Source of the DNA: Paracoccus sp. S-4012 | GTDB lineage: Bacteria > Pseudomonadota > Alphaproteobacteria > Rhodobacterales > Rhodobacteraceae | DNA: 64,000 bases | Assembly: GCF_009674885.1 (NCBI RefSeq) | Contig: NZ_WKKA01000015.1 | Span: forward strand, 1-64,000 | Direction of reading: 5' to 3' | Shown: positions 1 through 8,475 of the stretch, in pieces | Layout: each line of letters begins with the position of its first letter | How positions within the stretch are numbered: position 1 is the first letter of the stretch | Made by a program: the position numbers and the translations under genes | Notes under the pieces: model-generated | Told to the model about the DNA's origin: nothing | The model's database searches: none | Seen by the model: the letters and a program-made list of their open reading frames with translations, nothing else

Positions 1-79
1 GGTCATCGGGGTCTCCTGTGGTCCGTGGTTGAAGCGTCGAAACTCCACCTCGACCATACACCTCGATGGCCACCTCGGG

Positions 80-260
80 TTACACCGGCAGAGCCAGCGA
101 AATTACACCACCTGCGCGGACGCTAACTTTTCTGTGCTCGCGGATGGCCAGGCAGATCAGCTTCTCGGCGGCTTTCTCGGACGGGAGCGGGCCGGGGGTC
201 TTGATGGCCTTGCGGATCACCCGGTTGAGGCTTTCCACGGCATTCGTAACCGGTATGAGG
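80..260 (-). pseudogene. IS256-family transposase remnant (C-terminal piece)
   Basis: Read on the minus strand, this stretch gives the NAVESLN-x-VIRKAIKT signature followed by a PSEKAAEKLICLAIRE-like segment. This is the typical C-terminal part of IS256/Mutator transposases. Only about 45 recognisable codons remain, and the catalytic DDE core is absent. Upstream of the match the frame runs into unrelated sequence, and a stop is met at 80-82. It is therefore a decayed fragment and cannot be active. The family assignment rests on this one conserved block. Confidence 0.7.
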
Positions 261-495
261 TGACCGGGGCCCAGATTCCGGCCGTCGGTTCGCGCTGGCG
301 GCGTAGGCTGTGAGCATCCGGGACAGAGGCTCCGGGAGCACGAAGCTGCGGGCAGGCCGATGTATTCGATGAGCCTCGAGCTCGCGTCAGTAGATGGCCG
401 CCTCTGCGACTCGCCCGGTTGCGCTGCGCGTGCGGCTCCGTAGGTGTCGTGTCCCCCACGCCGCTCCCGTCATTGAGGCTGACAAGGAGGCGCAG

Positions 496-1366
496 ATGCG
501 ACGCGTGATCGGCATCGACGTCCACCGAACCTTCGGGGAGGAGGTGGAAAAGCGTCGTTCGGCGGGTGGGGCGGGTGGACATGACCCGCACGGCGCTGGA
601 GGGGTTCGGCAAGACGCTCGACGCTGCTGACGCGGTGTGATCGAGGCGACGGCAACAGCATGGCCGTGGCGCGTGCGCTGTCGCCGTTCGGGCGCGGGTG
701 GTGATCGCCAATCCCTTGCAGGTGAAGGCGATCGCCCCCGCCCATGGGCAGACCGACAAGGTGGATGCGGGGACTCTGGCGAACCTCTACGCCGCCGGCT
801 ACCTGCCCGAGATCTGGACGCCCGACGCCGCGACCGAGCGGCTGCGGCGGCTCGTGGCGCGACGCTACCAGATCGTGCGCATCGAACGCGGGTCAGGAAC
901 GAGGTGCATGCGATCTTGGCGCCGCCCCTCATAGCCGGATCAGCAAGATCGGCCGCAGCCCCGCGCACGCCCTGCTGGTCGAGGCGGCCGGGGCGGCAGC
1001 GAAGGCGCCGAGGCCTCTGCACGCCTTCTTCGTGCGCATCCGCGCCAAGCGTGGGCATCAGGTCGCCGCAGTCGCGCTGGCGCAAGCTGACGGTGCTCTG
1101 CTGGAATTTGCTGGCGAAGGAGCAGGACTATCTCTGGGCGCCCGGCTCTGGCCGCCAGGAAAGCGCGCGACATCGAGCTCCGGGCCGGGCTGCCACAGAA
1201 GAAGGGCCCCGGCGCGGCCCAGCCCACGCTTACAACGGGAAGGAGTTGCGAGCGCAGGAAGCCGCAGCCACGCGCAGGCCGACCCACGAGCAATTCGGCG
1301 CGCGCTGGAAACCACGACCGCCGAAGGTGTCGGCCGAGGCCTCTGGCCCGACGCGACACTCCGGGT
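496..1366 (+). pseudogene. IS110-family transposase remnant with several frameshifts
   Basis: The start MRRVIGIDVH matches the RuvC-like DEDD N-terminus of IS110 transposases. After a frame change the text continues as VIANPLQVKAIA and KVDAGTLANLYAAGYLPEIW (about 698-900). After another change come RVRNEVHAILA and LTVLCWNLLAKEQDYLW (about 890-1140). These are ordered segments of one IS110 protein spread over different frames, with a stretch apparently missing in the middle. The gene is broken and non-functional. The 280 bases after it, up to the next remnant, hold no recognisable gene. Confidence 0.8.
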
Positions 1367-1647
1367 AGCGCCGCCATCGTTCGAGTGTTCGATGCGCTCG
1401 GCCCCGACCGGTCCAAACCGGCGCCGCCGGCCGCGCGCTGCGCTGCGCCGTTGGCTTCGCGCGCGGCCCCTTCAACGATTTTGAGCGGTGCGCAGGCGCC
1501 TCAAGCCGGCAAGGCAAGGTTCGGCGGCCCGACGACGCTTGCAGCCGCCTTGGCGCGCTTCGCCACGAGGTCGCCTGCGCGCATGCAGATTACCACCGAA
1601 CGTCAGATCGCGCTTGTTGGCCTGCTGCCGGTTTCGTGGACGGCCGG

Positions 1648-2085
1648 TTACGGTAGCCCGGCGCGAGCCTCGAACTGAATTGGGCTGAGGTAGCCCGGTT
1701 TCGAGTGGCGCCGCTTTGGATTGTAGAACCTCTCGATGGAGTCGAACGTCGCGCTCGGCCTTCATCGACCAGCCCACGATGTGGCGTGAGAACAGGTCCA
1801 GCACGGCGGCGACGTAGAGCCAGCCCCCGGCTGTCCAGATGGAGGTGCAATCGGCCAGCCACTTCTGGTTGGGTCTGTCCGCCTGAAAGTCCCGATGGAG
1901 GAGGGTGTCGGCGATGACGGACTCGTCTTTCGGCAGGCCGCGACAGCGAGCCCGCGCCTTGAAGCCATTCGTCTGCATCAGCCGCTCGATGCGGTGGAGG
2001 CCGCAATGCAGGCCCGCCTCGAGAACGTCGCGCCAGATCCGACGGGCGCCGTAGGTGCGGGTGGTTGCCGCGGTCAGCCGGCGCC
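1648..2085 (-). pseudogene. IS3-family transposase OrfB remnant, internally deleted
   Basis: The minus strand reads TTRTYGARRIWRDVLEAG, then ADRPNQKWLADCTSIWT and GWLYVAAVLDLFSRHIVGWS, which is the integrase core of IS3-family OrfB. Near 1750 the frame jumps straight to a SIERFYNPKRRHSKPGYLSP-like C-terminus ending at a stop at 1648-1650. The jump removes the region that should hold the second Asp and the catalytic Glu. The N-terminus is also missing, cut at about 2085, just 37 bases before the next intact gene. Translation is impossible as one protein, so this is an inactive relic. Confidence 0.85.
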
Positions 2086-2122
2086 CCTACCCTCCCCATC
2101 GAAAAGCGGGTGGAGGGAGCGC

Positions 2123-2719
2123 ATGGCCCATATCGACTATTATCTCGGGACGGTTTCGCCCTGGTGCTACTTCGGCCACGACCGCTTCGAACAGATCGCC
2201 GCGCGGCATGAGGCCAGTGTCACCTACAAGCCGATCGACCTCTTCCAGCTCTTCGACCGGACCGGCGGCGTGCGGCCTCAGGCGCGGCACCCAAACCGCC
2301 TCGCCTACCGCTCGCAGGAACTGGCGCGGTGGGCGGACTATCTTGAGCTGCCGTTGAATGCGCCCCCGAACCCGTTTCCGAACACCGCGCCCTCCTCCTA
2401 CGCGATCATCGCGGCGCAGGCCTCCCGGACCGGCGACACCGGGCGGCTGGTCGGGGCCGTTCTGCGCGCGCATTTCGTCGACGGCCGCGACATCGCCGAC
2501 GACGCCACCCTCCGCGCGATCCTTCAGGAGACCGGCTTCGACCCCGGCCTCGTGGACAGCGGCCTCTTCGTCGGCGCCGAGACCTATGGCCGCAACCTCG
2601 ATCAGGCGATCGAGGCGGGCGTTTTCGGTGGGCCGTTCTACATCGTGCGCGAGACCGACCAGCGGTTCTGGGGCCAGGACCGGTTGGAGTTCCTCGAGCG
2701 GCATCTGGCCGCGCTGTGA
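2123..2719 (+). CDS. DsbA/GST-kappa-like thioredoxin-fold protein (2-hydroxychromene-2-carboxylate isomerase family)
   Basis: The 198-residue protein begins MAHIDYYLG and carries S-P-W-C at residues 12-15. This is the position where glutathione S-transferase kappa and 2-hydroxychromene-2-carboxylate isomerases hold their catalytic serine. The rest follows the DsbA-like helical insertion pattern and ends with a GGPFYIV strand and a WGQDRLEFLE helix typical of the family. The start at 2123 was chosen because GGAGGG lies six bases upstream; the open frame upstream runs into the IS3 relic. It overlaps the next gene by a GTGA junction, so the pair is probably co-translated. The substrate is unknown. 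Confidence 0.8.
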   Translation: MAHIDYYLGTVSPWCYFGHDRFEQIAARHEASVTYKPIDLFQLFDRTGGVRPQARHPNRLAYRSQELARWADYLELPLNAPPNPFPNTAPSSYAIIAAQASRTGDTGRLVGAVLRAHFVDGRDIADDATLRAILQETGFDPGLVDSGLFVGAETYGRNLDQAIEAGVFGGPFYIVRETDQRFWGQDRLEFLERHLAAL

Positions 2720-3483
2720 AGCTGGCCGGGCGTCACTGGGCCGGCGACAAGGCGCGGCCTGCGCTCGCGCTACATTGCTCGATGGGGTCGTCGTCCTACT
2801 GGGGGCCGATCGCGGCGCGGCTGGGCGGGATCGTCGACCTGCACGCCTTCGACGCGCCGGGTCACGGCCGCAGCGGCCCGCACGAGCCGGACGGGACGGA
2901 TTACCACACGCAGCTCACCGGCCTCGCCGCCGCCCGGCTGCCGAGCGGGGGCAAGGCGGACCTGATCGGCCACAGCCTCGGCGCGACGGTCGCCCTGCGC
3001 CTCGCGGTCGAGAACCCCGCGCGCGTGCGGACGTTGACGCTGATCGAGCCGGTGATGTTCGCTGCGCTGCCGGATGCCGGGTCCGTCTTCACCCGCGTTG
3101 ATGCGCTGCTGGCCGAAGGACGCGACGAGGACGCCACGCGCGAGTTCCTCGGCAACTGGGGCGACAAGCCCTTCGATGCGCTGCCAGCCGCAGCCCGGCA
3201 GCGCATGACGGCGCAGATGCGGATCGTGGCCGAGGTCAATGACAGCCTCGTCCACGACCGCGCGCGGATGCTGGCCGCGGGGCGGCTGGAGGCGGTCACG
3301 GCGCCGGTCATGCTGATCCGCGGCGCGGACTCGCCGGGCAGCATCGCGCGGATAGAGGAGGCCCTCGCAGCGCGGTTGCCGGATGCGCGGCAGGCGGTGG
3401 TCGCGGGTGCGGCGCATATGGTGCCGATCACCCATCCCGACGACGTCGCCGCGCTGATCGCGGAGAACCTCGCGCGCGCCTGA
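2716..3483 (+). CDS. alpha/beta-fold hydrolase
   Basis: This 255-residue protein has the alpha/beta hydrolase plan. There is a nucleophile elbow G-H-S-L-G with Ser87, an acid candidate in the LIRGADSPGS loop, and a catalytic His candidate at His234 in AAHMVPITHP. The oxyanion strand near residue 20 reads LHCSMGSSSYW, where many relatives have HG. The start is GTG, overlapping the stop of the thioredoxin-fold gene (GTGA), which implies translational coupling. No signal peptide is seen, so the protein is cytoplasmic. The specific ester, amide or lactone substrate cannot be deduced. Confidence 0.85.
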   Translation: MKLAGRHWAGDKARPALALHCSMGSSSYWGPIAARLGGIVDLHAFDAPGHGRSGPHEPDGTDYHTQLTGLAAARLPSGGKADLIGHSLGATVALRLAVENPARVRTLTLIEPVMFAALPDAGSVFTRVDALLAEGRDEDATREFLGNWGDKPFDALPAAARQRMTAQMRIVAEVNDSLVHDRARMLAAGRLEAVTAPVMLIRGADSPGSIARIEEALAARLPDARQAVVAGAAHMVPITHPDDVAALIAENLARA

Positions 3484-3486
3484 GAG

Positions 3487-3534
3487 CCGATCCTTCGCCG
3501 AAGGATCGGTCACGAATTTTCGTACGAAAATTCG
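3487..3534. terminator. tandem perfect palindromes, likely bidirectional terminator
   Basis: Two perfect inverted repeats stand side by side between convergent genes. The first (3487-3509) has 11-base arms around one base. The second (3513-3534) is a 22-base palindrome with an AT-rich core, AATTTTCGTACGAAAATT, that supplies T runs on both strands. The position between an incoming plus-strand hydrolase and an incoming minus-strand threonine aldolase fits a two-way terminator. Confidence 0.7.
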
Positions 3535-3539
3535 CGGTC

Positions 3540-4580
3540 TCAGCCGCGCAGCGTCGCGACGAGGCGGTCCACCTCGTCCGGCGTCGTGGACCAGCCGCAG
3601 ACCATCCGCACCGAGAGGTCGCCCTCCTCCGCCTGCACCCGCGGCCAGGGGTGATAGACCGCGCCCGCCTTGCGCGCGCGCGTATGTGCCTCCGCGGGCA
3701 GCGTGGCGAAGATCTGATTGGCCTGCCGCGGCACGTTTATGGTGACGCCCGGCACCGCGGCCAGCGCCGCCGCCAGCCGCTCGGCCATCGCGTTTGCATG
3801 CGCCGCCAGTTCCAGCCACAGCCCGTCGGTCAGCAGCGCCAGCATCTGCGCCGCAAGGAAGCGGTGCTTCGAGAGCAGATGCCCCGCCCGCATCCGCCGC
3901 ATCTCCAGCCCCGGCGCGCGGGCCGGGTCGAAGATCACCACTGCCTCGACCATCATGGCGCCGTTCTTGGTGCCGCCGAAGCTCAGCGCGTCCACCCCGG
4001 CACGGTGCGTCAAATCCGCCGGAGTGCATTCGAGCGCGGCGACCGCGTTCCCAAAGCGCGCTCCGTCCATATGCACCGCCAGCCCCGCGGCGCGCGCCTG
4101 CGCTGTCAGCGCGGCGACCTCGGCCGGGGCATAGACGCCCCCCGCCTCGGTCGAGTTGGTCAGCGTCAAGGCCGAGCGCTCGCCTGCATGGACATCGGGG
4201 CGGCTGCTCTCGTGGAGCGCCTGCGCGAGCGCGTCGGGGTCGATCTTGCCCGCCGCGCCCGGCACCGGAACCAGTGTCCCGCCGCCGGTCCAGAACGGGA
4301 TCGAGCCGCATTCGCTGGTCAGCACATGCGCGCCCTCGTGGCAGAAGACCTTGCCCCAGGACGGGACCAGCGACGAGATCGCAAGCGCGTTCGCCCCGGT
4401 GCCCGAGGCGATGAAATGCACCTCCGCCTCCGGCGCCTCCAGCACCTCGCGCACCCGCGCCTTGGCGGCCTCCGTCAGGGCGTCCGCCCCGTAGCTCGGC
4501 GCATGGCCCTCGTTGGCGCGGATCAGCGCCTCCATGACCTTCGGATGCACGGTCGAAGTGTTGTCGGAGGCGAAGTTCAT
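3540..4580 (-). CDS. ltaE: low-specificity L-threonine aldolase
   Basis: This PLP-dependent fold-type I enzyme of 346 residues cleaves L-threonine or allo-threonine to glycine and acetaldehyde. The PLP lysine is Lys205 in SFGGTKNGA, and the cofactor-binding HMDGARFGNA segment sits at residues 170-179. The N-terminus MNFASDNTSTVHPKV is the family start, so the internal ATG at 4580 is preferred over longer readings that run through the neighbouring gene. It lies two bases downstream of the YcgN-like gene on the same strand and probably ends a ribF - ycgN-like - ltaE operon. It converges on the hydrolase across a double palindrome. Confidence 0.9.
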   Translation of the reverse strand: MNFASDNTSTVHPKVMEALIRANEGHAPSYGADALTEAAKARVREVLEAPEAEVHFIASGTGANALAISSLVPSWGKVFCHEGAHVLTSECGSIPFWTGGGTLVPVPGAAGKIDPDALAQALHESSRPDVHAGERSALTLTNSTEAGGVYAPAEVAALTAQARAAGLAVHMDGARFGNAVAALECTPADLTHRAGVDALSFGGTKNGAMMVEAVVIFDPARAPGLEMRRMRAGHLLSKHRFLAAQMLALLTDGLWLELAAHANAMAERLAAALAAVPGVTINVPRQANQIFATLPAEAHTRARKAGAVYHPWPRVQAEEGDLSVRMVCGWSTTPDEVDRLVATLRG

Positions 4581-4582
4581 GG

Positions 4583-5020
4583 TCACAGGTCCTCGATGAT
4601 GTGGTCTTCCCAGTCGTCCTCGGTCAGCGTCAGCTCGCTCACCGTGCGCCCGCGGACCGAGGCGCCGGCGCGGTGGACCGCCTCCTTGTCGCCCGAGATC
4701 AGATGGTGCCAGGCGTAGAGCGGCTTGCGCTCGGCCCGCAGCCGGTAGGCGCAGGTCGAGGGCAGCCACCACGACACCTCCTCGAGCCGCGCCGGGTCGA
4801 GGACGACGCAATCGGGGACGTAGGTATGCCGGTCGCAGTAGGAGCTGCAGCGGCAGCTATGGCCGTCCAGAAGCTTGCAGGCGACGTTGGTGAAGGCGAC
4901 CTCGCCGGTGTCCTCGTATTCGATCTTGTGCAGGCAGCACTTGCCGCAGCCGTCGCAGAGCGCCTCCCATTCCTCGCTGTCGAGTTCGCCCAGCGGCAGC
5001 TCCCAGAACCGCTCGCGCAT
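4583..5020 (-). CDS. YcgN/UPF0260-type cysteine-cluster protein
   Basis: The 145-residue protein starts MRERFWELPLGELD and shows the cysteine pattern of the YcgN (UPF0260) family: C-D-G-C-G-K-C-C near residue 24, then CRCSSYC and DCVVLDP. These clusters suggest metal or iron-sulfur binding, but the role of the family is not firmly established. The length matches the family. Its ATG shares a base with the TGA stop of ribF upstream, and its own stop is two bases before ltaE, so the three genes look co-transcribed. Confidence 0.85.
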   Translation of the reverse strand: MRERFWELPLGELDSEEWEALCDGCGKCCLHKIEYEDTGEVAFTNVACKLLDGHSCRCSSYCDRHTYVPDCVVLDPARLEEVSWWLPSTCAYRLRAERKPLYAWHHLISGDKEAVHRAGASVRGRTVSELTLTEDDWEDHIIEDL

Positions 5021-5955
5021 CAGAGCCCGGCGAGGATGCGGCGGGCCTCGGCCACGTCCTGCTCCATCTGGATGATGAGCTGGTTGGCGCAGAGAAAGCT
5101 GGTCTCCGGGCGCAGGAACTCGATCAAGGCGACGGACAGGTGCCGGTCGTAGAGGTCGCCGTTGAAGTCGAGGATGAAGGTCTCGAGGTTCGGGGCGTTG
5201 ACGCCGAAGGTCGGGCGCACGCCGATGGAGGCGGCGCCGCGATGCGTCTCGCCCGCGCGCGGGCCGGTCAGGATGTCCACGAGCACCGCATAGACCCCGA
5301 AGCGCGGCAGATGCAGCCCGGTCAGGTCCATGTTGGCAGTCGGGAAGCCAAGCGTACGGCCGCGCTTCTCGCCATGCAGCACCGGCCCCTCGATCCGGTG
5401 CCAGTGGCCCAGCATCGCCTCGGCATCGCGGGGGCGGCCCTCCGCGAGGGCCTCGCGGATGGCGGTGGAGGAGACGCGATCCTGGCCATTGCCGATCATC
5501 GGCAGGATCGTGGTGCCGAAGCCATGCCGGCGTCCGAGCGCCTCGAGTGACGCGGCGTCGCCCGCCCGGCCCTTGCCGAAGCGGAAGTCCTCGCCGACCG
5601 CGGCATGGGCGACACCCAGACCCGCGCAGAGCACGTCGGCTGCGAAGGCCTCGGGGGTGAGGCCGGCGAGGACCGGGCCGAAGGGCAGTTCGTAGAGATG
5701 CTCGACGCCAAGGCGCGCGAGGCGGTTCGCCCGCGCCTCGGGGTTCATCAGCCGGAAGGGCGGCGCGTCGGGTTGGAAATACTCGCGCGGATGCGGCTCG
5801 AAGGTGATGACGCCCAAGGGGCGGCCCTCGCCCGCCGCGCGGGCAGCGTCGATCACGGCGCGGTGGCCGCGGTGGACGCCGTCGAAATTGCCCATCGCCA
5901 CCGAAGCGCCGCGAGTGCTTGCCGGAAGGCCGGTCCAGTCGCAATGGATGTGCAA
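5020..5955 (-). CDS. ribF: bifunctional riboflavin kinase / FAD synthetase
   Basis: RibF converts riboflavin to FMN and then FAD in the cytoplasm. The 311-residue protein has an N-terminal FAD synthetase nucleotidyltransferase module with GNFDGVHRGH near residue 22 and a VSSTAIREAL segment. The C-terminal riboflavin kinase has RTLGFPTANMDL, GVYAVLVD and the NLETFILDFNGDLY strand containing the catalytic Glu. The length matches bacterial RibF. It is the first gene of a tight reverse-strand run with the YcgN-like gene and ltaE, overlapping the former by one base. Confidence 0.93.
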   Translation of the reverse strand: MHIHCDWTGLPASTRGASVAMGNFDGVHRGHRAVIDAARAAGEGRPLGVITFEPHPREYFQPDAPPFRLMNPEARANRLARLGVEHLYELPFGPVLAGLTPEAFAADVLCAGLGVAHAAVGEDFRFGKGRAGDAASLEALGRRHGFGTTILPMIGNGQDRVSSTAIREALAEGRPRDAEAMLGHWHRIEGPVLHGEKRGRTLGFPTANMDLTGLHLPRFGVYAVLVDILTGPRAGETHRGAASIGVRPTFGVNAPNLETFILDFNGDLYDRHLSVALIEFLRPETSFLCANQLIIQMEQDVAEARRILAGL

Positions 5956-5991
5956 CAGTCAACGCCCCCGGCGGCGGCGGCGCGGTGGCCG

Positions 5992-6438
5992 TCAGTCGAA
6001 CTTGCGGCTCGGCGCCAGCACGACGGCCTCGCCCTTCAGCACGACCGTATCACCGACGCGGCACAGGGTTGCAAGCGTCACCCGGCGCCTGCCCATGTCG
6101 ATCGCCTCGACCCGGACCTCGGCGGTGACGGTATCGCCCGGCCGCACCGGGGCCATGAACTTCAGCGTCTGGCCCAGATAGACCGTCCCGTGCCCCGGCA
6201 GCTGCTCGCCGATCACGGCCGAGACGAGGCCCGCGGTCAGCATCCCGTGCGCGATCCGGCCCTCGAAGATCGTGTCGCGGGCATAGGCGTCGTCCAGATG
6301 CACCGGGTTGCGGTCGGTCGAGACCTCGGCGAACAGCTCGATATCCCGGTCGGTCACCTGCTTGGTCAGGTGCCGGGTCATCCCGATCTCGAGATCCTCG
6401 ATGACGATGGTGCCGCGGGGAAAGTTGTCGAGCATCAT
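5992..6438 (-). CDS. MaoC-family hotdog dehydratase
   Basis: This is a 148-residue hotdog-fold protein with the (R)-hydratase motif: the DRNPVHLDDAYA segment places Asp and His as in (R)-specific enoyl-CoA hydratases, followed by GRIAHGMLTAGLVS. Such enzymes hydrate trans-2-enoyl-CoA or related thioesters. The start at 6438 (MMLDNF) is chosen because the longer reading adds about 34 residues of non-conserved, arginine- and cysteine-containing sequence. The second ATG at 6435 is equally possible. It stands alone between ribF and the HAD gene, so no pathway can be assigned from context. Confidence 0.82.
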   Translation of the reverse strand: MMLDNFPRGTIVIEDLEIGMTRHLTKQVTDRDIELFAEVSTDRNPVHLDDAYARDTIFEGRIAHGMLTAGLVSAVIGEQLPGHGTVYLGQTLKFMAPVRPGDTVTAEVRVEAIDMGRRRVTLATLCRVGDTVVLKGEAVVLAPSRKFD

Positions 6439-6543
6439 GGGCCGCCGCCTTGGGTCAGGGGTGACGCATAGCAGCGGTGCGCGTGCGGCGCAACTATTAG
6501 TCGCGCCGCAACCCGAATACGAAAGATCGTTGCGCGGCACCGC

Positions 6544-7416
6544 TCACCGCAGCCGCCCGATGGCGTAGCGTGGCGCCTGTGTCTGCGACTCCAGCCAGGC
6601 CAGCAGTTGGGCCGATTCAGGCGCCTCCGGGTCAGGACCGAACTGATCGAAGGCCAGCCCTCCGGTTACGAAGAGGCAGTCGATCCCCTGGTTGGCCGCC
6701 CCGGCCGCATCGGTGGCGATGCCGTCGCCGGTGGCGAGGATGCGCGCGCCCGGACCGAGATCCAGCCGCTCCGCCGCGAGCTCGTAGATCGGCGCGTGGG
6801 GCTTGCCGACATAGATCGTCCGCCCGCCCAGTTCCTCGTAGAGCTGCGCGAGCGCGCCGGCGCAATAGAGCCGCTGGTCGCCGTAATCCACGACGATGTC
6901 CGGGTTGGCGCAGAGCATCGGCAGGTCGCGCGCGGCAGCAACCTCCAGCCGTGCGCGGTAATCCTCCGGCCCCTCGGTCAGGTCATCGAAAAGCCCCGTC
7001 GCCACGATCCCCTCGGCGTCTTCCAGCGGCACGCGCTCGATGGTCGGGCCGGCCGGCGTGTCGGCGGGCAGGTCGGCGAAGAAGGGCTCGTCCTTCACCG
7101 CGCCGATGTGCCAGACGCGGCGGCCGACCGCCCCCTTCAGCATCTCGTGCTGCGCCGCATCGCCGGAACTGACGACGATGTCCCAGACCTCGCGCGGGAC
7201 GCCGAGGCGGTCCAGATGCACCTTCACCGAGCCCGCGGGCCGCGGCGCGTTGGTGATGAGCGCCACCCGCCGCTGCCCGCCCGCGCGGAAGGCGCGCAGC
7301 GCCTCGACCGCCGCCGGGAAGGCCCGGCGACCGTCATGCAGGCAGCCCCAGAGGTCGCAATAGAGGACATCATAGTCCCCGGCGATGTCCGCGAGGGACT
7401 GCACGATCTTCGTCAT
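6544..7416 (-). CDS. HAD-superfamily class IIA hydrolase-like protein (TIGR01459 type)
   Basis: The 290-residue NagD-like HAD protein has motif I CDLWGCLHDG at residues 20-29, an ITNAPRP motif II, and a late GDGIATDAAGAANQG segment that holds the acidic metal ligands. The second Asp of the usual D-x-D motif, the general acid/base, is Trp23. That is characteristic, as far as I remember, of the alphaproteobacterial TIGR01459 group and raises doubt about ordinary phosphatase activity. It lies eight bases upstream of the pyrophosphatase on the same strand, with no overlap. The substrate is unknown. Confidence 0.8.
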   Translation of the reverse strand: MTKIVQSLADIAGDYDVLYCDLWGCLHDGRRAFPAAVEALRAFRAGGQRRVALITNAPRPAGSVKVHLDRLGVPREVWDIVVSSGDAAQHEMLKGAVGRRVWHIGAVKDEPFFADLPADTPAGPTIERVPLEDAEGIVATGLFDDLTEGPEDYRARLEVAAARDLPMLCANPDIVVDYGDQRLYCAGALAQLYEELGGRTIYVGKPHAPIYELAAERLDLGPGARILATGDGIATDAAGAANQGIDCLFVTGGLAFDQFGPDPEAPESAQLLAWLESQTQAPRYAIGRLR

Positions 7417-7423
7417 GGATGCG

Positions 7424-8341
7424 TCAGACCTTCAGGACCGGGATGATCTGCTTCTTGCGGCTCATCACGCCCGGCAGCACGACGGTGTCGCCGGTCACGG
7501 TCACGCCGAAGCTCTGCTCGGCCACGCGGCGGACGTAGTCGTTCGGGACCAGCAGCGTCGCTTCCTCATTGAGGATGTCCACGACGAACAGCAGCACCTC
7601 GTCGGCCCCGTCATCCACCGCGACGCCCGGCATCGCCGCCATCAGCGAGACCTTGCGGGCAAGCAGCACCTCGGGGGCCGTGGTCTCCAAGACCGACACC
7701 CGCAGGCGGCGGCCGTCGAGCTCGTATTCCTTGCTGTCCATGCGCAGCAGCATCTCGTCGGCAAAGGATGACACGTCGGACTTGGCGCGGAACATCTCGG
7801 TGGCGAATTGCGGGATCGAGACGTCGAGGTCCTTCGCCAGCTTCTCGGCCACCCAGCGGTCATGCGGCGTGGTGGTGGGGGAGCGGAACTCGAGCGTGTC
7901 CGACAGGATGCAGGTCAGCATCACGCCCTTGATCGCGCGGGGCGCGCGGTCGAGGTCGGCGCCGATCAGGTCGAACATCACCGTCGCGGTGCAGGCAACC
8001 GGGCGCAGCGTCATGTTGATCGGCAGGCGCGTGGTGAGGTTCCCGGCCAACAGGTGGTGGTCGATGATCTCGACGATCTCGGCGCCTTCGATCGAGGCGG
8101 GCAGCTCGATGGCGTTGTTGGTGTCGACGATGGTCACCTTCTCGCCCGGCGCCAGCTCGGTCACGATCTCGGGCTTGGCCACCTTCCAGTAGTCGAGCAT
8201 CCAGGCGGCCTCGGTGTTCGGCTCGCCGGTCAGGATCGCGCGCGCCTCCTGCTGGCGGATCTCGTTGAGATACCAGGCCCAGATGATGGGCGAGCCGGTG
8301 GAGTCGGTGTCGGGGGACTTGTGGCCGAGAACGGTGATCAT
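7424..8341 (-). CDS. ppaC: manganese-dependent (family II) inorganic pyrophosphatase
   Basis: This cytoplasmic enzyme hydrolyses pyrophosphate to two phosphates. Metal ligands are visible in GHKSPDTDS (His7, Asp11, Asp13), Asp73 in TIVDTNN, and the DHH triad at residues 94-96. The C-terminal SRKKQ signature (residues 294-298) binds the substrate. The 305-residue length is normal for the soluble form without CBS domains. The start at 8341 (MITVLGHKS) is the conserved family N-terminus; longer readings add unrelated proline- and glycine-rich sequence. Confidence 0.93.
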   Translation of the reverse strand: MITVLGHKSPDTDSTGSPIIWAWYLNEIRQQEARAILTGEPNTEAAWMLDYWKVAKPEIVTELAPGEKVTIVDTNNAIELPASIEGAEIVEIIDHHLLAGNLTTRLPINMTLRPVACTATVMFDLIGADLDRAPRAIKGVMLTCILSDTLEFRSPTTTPHDRWVAEKLAKDLDVSIPQFATEMFRAKSDVSSFADEMLLRMDSKEYELDGRRLRVSVLETTAPEVLLARKVSLMAAMPGVAVDDGADEVLLFVVDILNEEATLLVPNDYVRRVAEQSFGVTVTGDTVVLPGVMSRKKQIIPVLKV

Positions 8342-8475
8342 GGGGCGCCTGCCTTTGGGATCGGTCGCGGGGGTCTTAGCGGCGGCGACGGGGGTTGTCA
8401 CGCCGGGGCTGGCATCGGGCGGCGCGGCCCGTCCTCCGGATGGAAAGGGTCTGCCGGCTTTCGGCGCCCCCTGTC

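Noticed and set aside
29-313. A plus-strand open frame at the window start that could be called a hypothetical protein.
   Set aside because: The minus strand of the same bases carries the IS256 NAVESLN block, so the plus reading is antisense to a transposase relic.
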